DNA of 64,000 nt from Nocardioides daeguensis (GTDB lineage: Bacteria > Actinomycetota > Actinomycetes > Propionibacteriales > Nocardioidaceae), in contig NZ_JAHTKU010000013.1 of NCBI RefSeq assembly GCF_019192965.1, forward strand, positions 1-64,000, in the 5' to 3' direction. How positions within the stretch are numbered: the stretch's first letter is position 1; every line of letters begins with the position of its first letter. Of this stretch, positions 59,694 to 64,000 are shown one piece after another. Made by a program: the position numbers and the translations under genes. The notes under the pieces were generated by a model. It made no database searches and was not told the DNA's origin. It saw only the letters and a program-made list of their open reading frames with translations.

Positions 59694-61757
59694 GTGACCG
59701 TGCCGGTGCCGCTGCAGGCCGACACCCGCCCGCGCGGCCTGAGGGCCGTCGCGGTCCTCGTCGTCCCCGTCCTCTGCGTCGCCCTGGTCCCGCTCGGCGC
59801 CTGGCTCGACATGGGGGCTCCCGAGACCGGCCCGGGACCGGAGATCGCCGGTGGGCCGGGCTGGCCGTGGCAGAGCCTCGGGGCGGCTCTCGGCGTGCTC
59901 GCCGGGATCGTGCTGCTCCACGACCCCCGCCAGAAGTTCGGCTGGCTGCTGGCGTTCTCCGGCCTGTTCTGGGCGCTCGACGGGCTCTCGCAGAGCTACG
60001 TCCAGGCCGGGCTCGGCGCGACCTCGGCCTGGCCCGGGATGACCTTCGCGCTGTGGTTCCTGCTCCGGTTCAGCTCCTACCTCACCTCGGTGACCGCGGT
60101 GACGCTGCTCGTCTTCCCGACCGGCCGCTTCCTGCCGGGCCGGTGGACCCCGGCGTCGTGGTGCGCGGTCGCCGCGATGGCGCTCAGCGGGGTGGCCTTC
60201 ATCGTCGTGCCGTCCGAGGGCGACGAGGCCCTCGCCGGCCTGCCCCCGGGCGTCGACGCCGACCCGACCACCCTCGGCCTCCTCGCCGGCCACGAGGCAC
60301 AGGTCTCCTCGCTCGGCCTGGCCCTCGGTGCGGCCGGGTTCGTCTTCTCCCTGCTCACCGTCGTGGTCCGCTACCGGCGCTCGGAGGGGCTCGAGCGCGA
60401 CCGGATGCGCTGGCTGCTGTGGAGCGTCGTGGTCATCGTGGCCGTCGTCGCGGTGACCGTCGCGGTCGACGTCCCCGGCAGCACCTTCCTCGGGGCGGTG
60501 TCCGCCGCCCTCGTCCCTCCCGCGGCGATGACCGTCGCCATCGTCCGGCCCACCCTGGTGCCGATCCAGGACCTGCTCAGCCGCACCGTCGTGCTCGCCG
60601 CGATCCTCGCCGTGCTGGTCGCCGCCGACGCCGCCGTGCTCGGCATGCTCACCCTGGTCCTCGACGACGAGCTGACCCAGGCGCAGGTCGTCGCGGTCGT
60701 GCTCGTCGTCTGTGTCTTCCTCTACGGGCCCCTGCGCCAACGGCTCTCCGCCGGGATCCGCCGGGTGATGCTCGGCGAGCGCGGCAACAGGTACGACGCC
60801 GTGGCCGGTCTCGCCTCGACGCTGGAGAACACCGACGACACCGTCGAGCAGCTCGCCGCCGTCGCTCGAGCCGTGGCGTCCGCGTTCGCCGTCCCGTTCG
60901 TCAGTGTCGAGGTCGACCGGGGCCACGGCGAGCGGCTCGTGACGACCTTCGGCGAGCGGCCCGCGGAGGTGCGCACGCTGCCGATCACCTGGCGTGAGAC
61001 GACCATCGGTCGGCTGGTCCTCCCGGCCAAGGGGTTGCGCAGCCGGCTCACCGTCCGTGACGAGGAGCTGCTCGGCGACCTGGTCCGGCAGGCCGCGACC
61101 GCCGCCCGCACCAGCCAGCTCGCCGAGGAGGTCCAGCGGAGTCGCGAGCGGCTGGTCACCGCCCGCGAGGAGGAGCGGCGCCGGATCCGGCGCGACCTGC
61201 ACGACGGCTTCGGCCCCGCGCTCAGCGGCATCGTCTTCCAGCTCGAGGCCGCCCGGATGACCGTCGACCGCGACCCGGCCCGGGCCCGGGCCCAGCTGGA
61301 GACGATCAGCTCGCAGGTGCAGGAGGTCGTCGCCGACGTACGACGCCTCGTGCACGACCTGCGTCCGCCGGCCCTCGACGACCGCGGCCTGGTCGGCGCC
61401 CTGCGCCAGCAGGCCGAGCACCTCGCCGTACCCCTCGCCGTGACGGCGCCCGACGACCTGCGGCTGCCGGCGGCGGTCGAGGTGGCGGCGTACCGGATCG
61501 CGGGGGAGGCGCTCACCAACGTCGCCCGGCACGCGGGTGCCCACGGCGCGCGCCTGCTGGTCGAGACCGCCGGCGACACCCTCGTGCTCGAGGTCGCCGA
61601 CGACGGCCGCGGCATCCCCGTCGACCGGGCCGCGGGTGTCGGCCTGGCCAGCCTGCGCGAGCGGGCCGCCGAGCTCGGCGGCACCACCACCATCTCCAGC
61701 CCACCCGGCGGCGGCACCGTCGTCCGGGCCCGACTTCCCCTGAGGAGCCCTGCATGA
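59694..61757 (+). CDS. NarL-type membrane sensor histidine kinase
   Basis: A 687-residue kinase. About eight membrane helices occupy residues 15-335. A GAF-like region follows (about 360-450, LASTLENTDDTVEQLAAVA), then the HisKA_3 dimerisation helix EERRRIRRDLHDGFGPALSG near 498 with phosphorylatable His in RRDLHDGFG. The HATPase_c domain has GEALTNVARHAGAHGA near 605 and DDGRGIPVDRAAGVGLASLR near 640. The membrane-spanning input region suggests sensing of a lipid-phase or envelope signal. GTG is set by CAGAAT upstream. Its cognate regulator starts 62 bp downstream via a 22-codon bridging ORF. Confidence 0.9.
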   Translation: MTVPVPLQADTRPRGLRAVAVLVVPVLCVALVPLGAWLDMGAPETGPGPEIAGGPGWPWQSLGAALGVLAGIVLLHDPRQKFGWLLAFSGLFWALDGLSQSYVQAGLGATSAWPGMTFALWFLLRFSSYLTSVTAVTLLVFPTGRFLPGRWTPASWCAVAAMALSGVAFIVVPSEGDEALAGLPPGVDADPTTLGLLAGHEAQVSSLGLALGAAGFVFSLLTVVVRYRRSEGLERDRMRWLLWSVVVIVAVVAVTVAVDVPGSTFLGAVSAALVPPAAMTVAIVRPTLVPIQDLLSRTVVLAAILAVLVAADAAVLGMLTLVLDDELTQAQVVAVVLVVCVFLYGPLRQRLSAGIRRVMLGERGNRYDAVAGLASTLENTDDTVEQLAAVARAVASAFAVPFVSVEVDRGHGERLVTTFGERPAEVRTLPITWRETTIGRLVLPAKGLRSRLTVRDEELLGDLVRQAATAARTSQLAEEVQRSRERLVTAREEERRRIRRDLHDGFGPALSGIVFQLEAARMTVDRDPARARAQLETISSQVQEVVADVRRLVHDLRPPALDDRGLVGALRQQAEHLAVPLAVTAPDDLRLPAAVEVAAYRIAGEALTNVARHAGAHGARLLVETAGDTLVLEVADDGRGIPVDRAAGVGLASLRERAAELGGTTTISSPPGGGTVVRARLPLRSPA

Positions 61758-61829
61758 GCACCCCACGACGTTCTTCTCCTCCGCTTCGCTCCCCCGAACA
61801 ACGCCGCAGGGACCCCGCATGAGCACCCC
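61752..61829 (+). repeat. 13-bp direct repeats bracketing a short insertion before the response regulator
   Basis: GCATGAGCACCCC occurs at 61752-61764 and 61817-61829. Between them are 52 bp containing TTCTCCTCCGCTTCGCTCCC. The repeat contains the start codon and first codons of the response regulator, as if a 65-bp segment had been inserted or duplicated at the ATG. Confidence 0.75.
61754..61822 (+). CDS. 22-codon bridging ORF between kinase and response regulator
   Basis: Begins with an ATG overlapping the kinase stop (ATGA), encodes [20 protein letters not shown] and PA, and stops at a TGA that overlaps the response-regulator ATG in the same ATGA fashion. Its first four residues copy those of the regulator. 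It would carry ribosomes from the kinase to the regulator, preserving coupling that the 65-bp insertion would otherwise break. The peptide itself is probably not functional. Confidence 0.5.
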   Translation: MSTPRRSSPPLRSPEQRRRDPA

Positions 61830-62478
61830 GATCCGGGTCGTGGTGGTCGACGACCACCAGATCGTCCGCGACGGACTCACCTCCCTGCTCGGCGCGCTCG
61901 ACGGCATCGAGGTCGTCGGCTCCGCCTCCGACGGCCGCGAGGCGCTGCACGTCGTCGAGGACACCGCCCCCGACCTGGTGGTGATGGACATCCAGATGCC
62001 GCACCTCGACGGCATCGAGGCGACCCGCTTCCTCACCGGCCGCAACCCCGCGCTGCGCGTGGTCATGCTGACCATGAACGAGGACGACGACACGGTGCTG
62101 AGCGCGATCCGGGCCGGCGCCTGCGGCTACCTGCTCAAGGGCGCGGGCGCCGACGAGGTGCAGCACGCGATCCGCTCGGCCGCCGCCGGCGGGATGGTGT
62201 TCGGCGCCAGCCTCGCCGCCAAGGTCGCCGGCTTCTTCGCCGGCGCCCTCCCGGCGCAGCGCACCGACGACGAGCCGTTCCCCGAGCTCAGCGAGCGCGA
62301 GCGCGACGTGCTCCAGCGGATCGCCGCAGGGCGCTCCAACGACGAGATCGCCGCGGCCCTCTACGTCTCGAACAAGACCGTGCGCAACACGGTCTCGGCG
62401 ATCTACGCCAAGCTCCACGCGACCGGTCGTGCCGACGCCATCGTCAAGGCGCGGGAGGCGGGCTACGGCCGCGACTGA
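61819..62478 (+). CDS. NarL/FixJ-family response regulator
   Basis: A 219-residue regulator. The receiver domain (residues 5-120) has [14 protein letters not shown], phospho-acceptor Asp in [13 protein letters not shown] (near 56), and MLTMNEDDD and [12 protein letters not shown] for the conserved Thr and Lys. The LuxR-type HTH (about 150-215) is [20 protein letters not shown] then [17 protein letters not shown]. It pairs with the sensor kinase immediately upstream. Targets are unknown; the neighbouring membrane protein, cgoX and hemQ are candidates by position. Confidence 0.93.
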   Translation: MSTPIRVVVVDDHQIVRDGLTSLLGALDGIEVVGSASDGREALHVVEDTAPDLVVMDIQMPHLDGIEATRFLTGRNPALRVVMLTMNEDDDTVLSAIRAGACGYLLKGAGADEVQHAIRSAAAGGMVFGASLAAKVAGFFAGALPAQRTDDEPFPELSERERDVLQRIAAGRSNDEIAAALYVSNKTVRNTVSAIYAKLHATGRADAIVKAREAGYGRD

Positions 62479-62486
62479 CCAGTCGG

Positions 62487-62492
62487 CACAAT
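62487..62492 (+). promoter_or_regulatory. -10 element for hemQ
   Basis: CACAAT, 6 nt before ATG 62499, indicating that hemQ is transcribed separately from the two-component genes. Confidence 0.45.
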
Positions 62493-62498
62493 GGACCT

Positions 62499-63230
62499 AT
62501 GTCGGACCAGGACCCGCAGGCGCACCTCAAGTCGAACGCCGCGAAGATCAACGAGCTCAACGACACCATCCGGTTCACCATGTGGTCGGTGTTCCGTCTC
62601 GAGCGGCCGCTCGGCGCCGACGAGGGCGTCCGCAAGGAGGAGGCCGCCGAGCTCGAGGCGTTCCTCGCCGACCTGGCTGCCGAGGACGTCGTGGTCCGCG
62701 GCCTGTACGACGTCGGGGGGCTGCGCGCCGACGCCGACCTGATGGTCTGGTGGCACGCCGCGTCCAGCGACCAGCTGCAGGACGCCTACCACCGGCTGCG
62801 CCGGACCGCGTTCGGCGCGCGCCTCGCGCCGGTGTGGTCGCAGATGGCGCTGCACCGCCCGGCGGAGTTCAACCGCAGCCACCTCCCGGCCTTCCTGGCC
62901 GACGAGCGCGCGCACGCCTACGCCGCGGTCTACCCCTTCGTCCGCTCCTACGAGTGGTACCTCCTCGAGGACGCCGAGCGTCGCCGCCTGCTGGCCGAGC
63001 ACGGCCAGATGGCACGCGGCTACCCCGATGTCCGGGCCAACACGGTGCCCAGCTTCGCGCTCGGCGACTACGAGTGGATCCTCGCCTTCGAGGCCGACGA
63101 CCTGACCCGGATCGTCGACCTGATGCGGCACCTGCGCGGCTCGGAGACCCGCCGGCACGTGCGCGAGGAGGTGCCGTTCTACACCGGTCGCCGGGTCGAG
63201 GTCGCGGACCTCTTGGCCTGCCTTCCCTGA
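62499..63230 (+). CDS. hemQ: Coproheme decarboxylase
   Basis: A 243-residue chlorite-dismutase-fold protein of the HemQ/ChdC type, which decarboxylates iron-coproporphyrin to heme b. [16 protein letters not shown] near residue 23 opens the first ferredoxin-like domain. [14 protein letters not shown] near 145 contains the catalytic Tyr, [17 protein letters not shown] near 167 the proximal heme His, and [16 protein letters not shown] near 185 the substrate-pocket segment. The distal Arg of true chlorite dismutases is not evident. Works with CgoX at 57.5 kb. Confidence 0.94.
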   Translation: MSDQDPQAHLKSNAAKINELNDTIRFTMWSVFRLERPLGADEGVRKEEAAELEAFLADLAAEDVVVRGLYDVGGLRADADLMVWWHAASSDQLQDAYHRLRRTAFGARLAPVWSQMALHRPAEFNRSHLPAFLADERAHAYAAVYPFVRSYEWYLLEDAERRRLLAEHGQMARGYPDVRANTVPSFALGDYEWILAFEADDLTRIVDLMRHLRGSETRRHVREEVPFYTGRRVEVADLLACLP

Positions 63231-63244
63231 GGCTTCGTTTGCAA

Positions 63245-63267
63245 AGTCTATTGACTTAGTCCACTAT
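63245..63267 (+). promoter_or_regulatory. AT-rich promoter of the cysteine dioxygenase operon
   Basis: AGTCTATTGACTTAGTCCAC then TAT: an AT-rich island in GC-rich DNA, with AGTC-TATT-GACT symmetry and CACTAT (63262-63267) 6 nt before the leader ATG 63274. It probably binds a sulfur- or redox-responsive regulator (the Rrf2 family is one possibility) and starts a leaderless transcript. Confidence 0.5.
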
Positions 63268-63273
63268 GGAGGC

Positions 63274-63342
63274 ATGACCAGCCTCCTCCCTGTCCTGCGT
63301 GGCACCCGCCGGGTCCCCGGGCCGTGTTGTCGCTGCTGTTGA
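63274..63342 (+). CDS. Poly-cysteine leader peptide (cysteine attenuator uORF)
   Basis: A 22-residue ORF, MTSLLPVLRGTRRVPGPCCR followed by CC and TGA. Four of its last five codons are Cys (TGT, TGT, CGC, TGC, TGT), all rare in this genome. The ATG is at the predicted transcript start. Mycobacterial leaderless small ORFs with C-terminal Cys runs act as cysteine-responsive attenuators of the genes behind them, and this ORF has that form and sits 43 bp before a cysteine dioxygenase gene. Ribosome stalling at the Cys codons when cysteine is scarce would alter folding of the leader before the GGAGGAA site. Confidence 0.8.
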   Translation: MTSLLPVLRGTRRVPGPCCRCC

Positions 63343-63385
63343 TCCGCATCGCCTGATCCAGCACCGACAACCCCCGGAGGAACCG

Positions 63386-63835
63386 ATGACCCAGCTCGCC
63401 GTCCTGCCCCTGCTCGAGGTCGTGCGCAACCACGCGACCGACCCCGACCTGCGCCACCTGATCGACCACGACCCGCGGGAGCGCTCGTGGCTGCGCCTGC
63501 TCACTACCGACGACTACGAGCTCTGGCTGATCTCGTGGCCCGCCGGCGCCGCCACCGACTGGCACGACCACGGCTCGTCCTCCGGCGCCTTCACTGTCCT
63601 GGAGGGCCGGCTCACCGAGCACACCTTCGACGGCGGGCTCCGGCTCGTCGACGTCGGCCCGGGCGACGGCAAGGCGTTCGGTGCGGGCTACGCCCACGAC
63701 GTACGCAACGCCACCGACGCCCCCGCCCTGTCGCTGCACGCGTACTCCCCGCGGCTGCACACCATGACCCGGTTCCGGTTCCACGGCGACCGGCTCGAGG
63801 CGCTCGGCGTCGAGCGCGCGGGGGAGCAGTGGTGA
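63386..63835 (+). CDS. Cysteine dioxygenase-family cupin
   Basis: A 149-residue cupin. The iron site is DWHDHGSSSGAFTVLEGRLTE near residues 62-82 (two His and the cupin motif 1 Glu region) with GYAHDVRNAT near 111 giving the third His. It matches bacterial cysteine dioxygenases, which oxidise cysteine to cysteine sulfinate. ATG 63386 is preferred for its CGGAGGAA ribosome site; a longer frame would start inside the leader ORF. Followed by an overlapping rhodanese gene, which suggests a cysteine/sulfane-sulfur disposal operon governed by the poly-Cys leader. Confidence 0.88.
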   Translation: MTQLAVLPLLEVVRNHATDPDLRHLIDHDPRERSWLRLLTTDDYELWLISWPAGAATDWHDHGSSSGAFTVLEGRLTEHTFDGGLRLVDVGPGDGKAFGAGYAHDVRNATDAPALSLHAYSPRLHTMTRFRFHGDRLEALGVERAGEQW

Positions 63836-64000
63836 GCACCGCCGCCCCGGCCCCCGCGCCCGCCCCCGCCCGGTACGACGGCGTGGACGCCCTCCTCGCC
63901 GACGCCCGCTCCCGCCTCGACCGGGTCAGTGCCCGCGCCGCCTTCCAGGAGCTCCTGGCTCTCGGGGCCCTGCTCGTCGACATCCGGCCCGCCGCCCAGC
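63832..64000 (+). CDS. Rhodanese-like protein, 5' part (runs off the window)
   Basis: GTG overlaps the dioxygenase stop (GTGA). The first 56 codons have an Ala/Pro repeat, then RYDGVDALLADARSRLDRVS and a segment ALGALLVDIRPAAQ, which is the opening strand of a rhodanese domain (sulfurtransferase). The active-site Cys loop lies beyond the window end. Members pass sulfane sulfur from thiosulfate or persulfides to acceptors, which fits the neighbouring cysteine dioxygenase. Confidence 0.75.
   Translation, partial: MSTAAPAPAPAPARYDGVDALLADARSRLDRVSARAAFQELLALGALLVDIRPAAQ

Noticed and set aside
59076-62093. 1005-codon minus-strand open frame over the sensor kinase region
   Set aside because: Antisense shadow with biased composition; the plus strand encodes a complete kinase and regulator with all motifs.

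Overview
The window is one contiguous, very GC-rich stretch of bacterial chromosome. GTG starts, 4-bp ATGA/GTGA gene overlaps, leaderless promoters, a HemQ/CgoX-type heme route, a Bat/MoxR cluster and a SpoIIM/RDD pair all point to an actinobacterium. The overall look, including short GC-rich repeats of the kind seen in Nocardioidaceae, suggests Nocardioides or a relative; this is inference from gene content, not a database match. No rRNA, tRNA, CRISPR array, prophage or intact insertion sequence is visible. No gene-free stretch exceeds 300 bases; the longest gap (about 216 bases, 23092-23307) is a divergent promoter region.

Layout. 0-3.6 kb (minus): succinate dehydrogenase sdhC-sdhA-sdhB. 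3.7-7.6 kb: a FdhF/YdeP-type molybdopterin oxidoreductase, a convergent LysR regulator and a DUF1345-like membrane protein. 7.7-9.9 kb: a GT4 glycosyltransferase, a VOC protein and a small membrane protein preceded by a partial duplication of its own N-terminus. 10-14.9 kb: mutA-mutB-meaB (methylmalonyl-CoA mutase and its GTPase). 14.9-17.6 kb: a lipoprotein esterase, an M20 amidohydrolase and a small secreted repeat protein. 17.8-25.0 kb: a nucleoside-uptake ABC system (BmpA-like lipoprotein, ATPase, two permeases; minus) divergent from cdd-deoA (plus). This block is bracketed by 100-bp inverted repeats at about 90% identity.

25.2-50.4 kb is the most interesting part. A minus-strand allH-allF-allG operon (oxamate carbamoyltransferase family) diverges from a PucR-family regulator. 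Then come a UraA-type permease, a three-subunit molybdenum hydroxylase, a CoxG-like protein and an amidase in one overlapping operon, followed by hydantoinase/oxoprolinase A and B subunits, an NmrA-like protein, carbamate kinase and barbiturase. After an AbiEi/DUF559-type gene comes a second complete molybdenum hydroxylase operon. Together these read as an oxidative pyrimidine (uracil to barbiturate to ureidomalonate) catabolic island. I propose that the AllFGH-type enzyme phosphorolyses ureidomalonate, a one-carbon homologue of oxalurate, so that carbamate kinase recovers ATP and the amidase releases malonate. The upstream nucleoside importer, cytidine deaminase and thymidine phosphorylase would feed it with free pyrimidine bases.

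50.4-57.5 kb: a MoxR-DUF58-VWA-VWA-TPR (Bat-like) operon, then divergent RDD and SpoIIM membrane proteins. 57.5-63.2 kb: the heme genes cgoX and hemQ, separated by a membrane protein and a NarL-type two-component pair. 63.2-64 kb: a poly-cysteine leader peptide ahead of cysteine dioxygenase and a rhodanese that runs off the window.

Transcription starts: about 19 genes have a TANNNT-like -10 hexamer only 6-8 nt before the start codon, the signature of leaderless mRNA. This signal was used to choose many starts.
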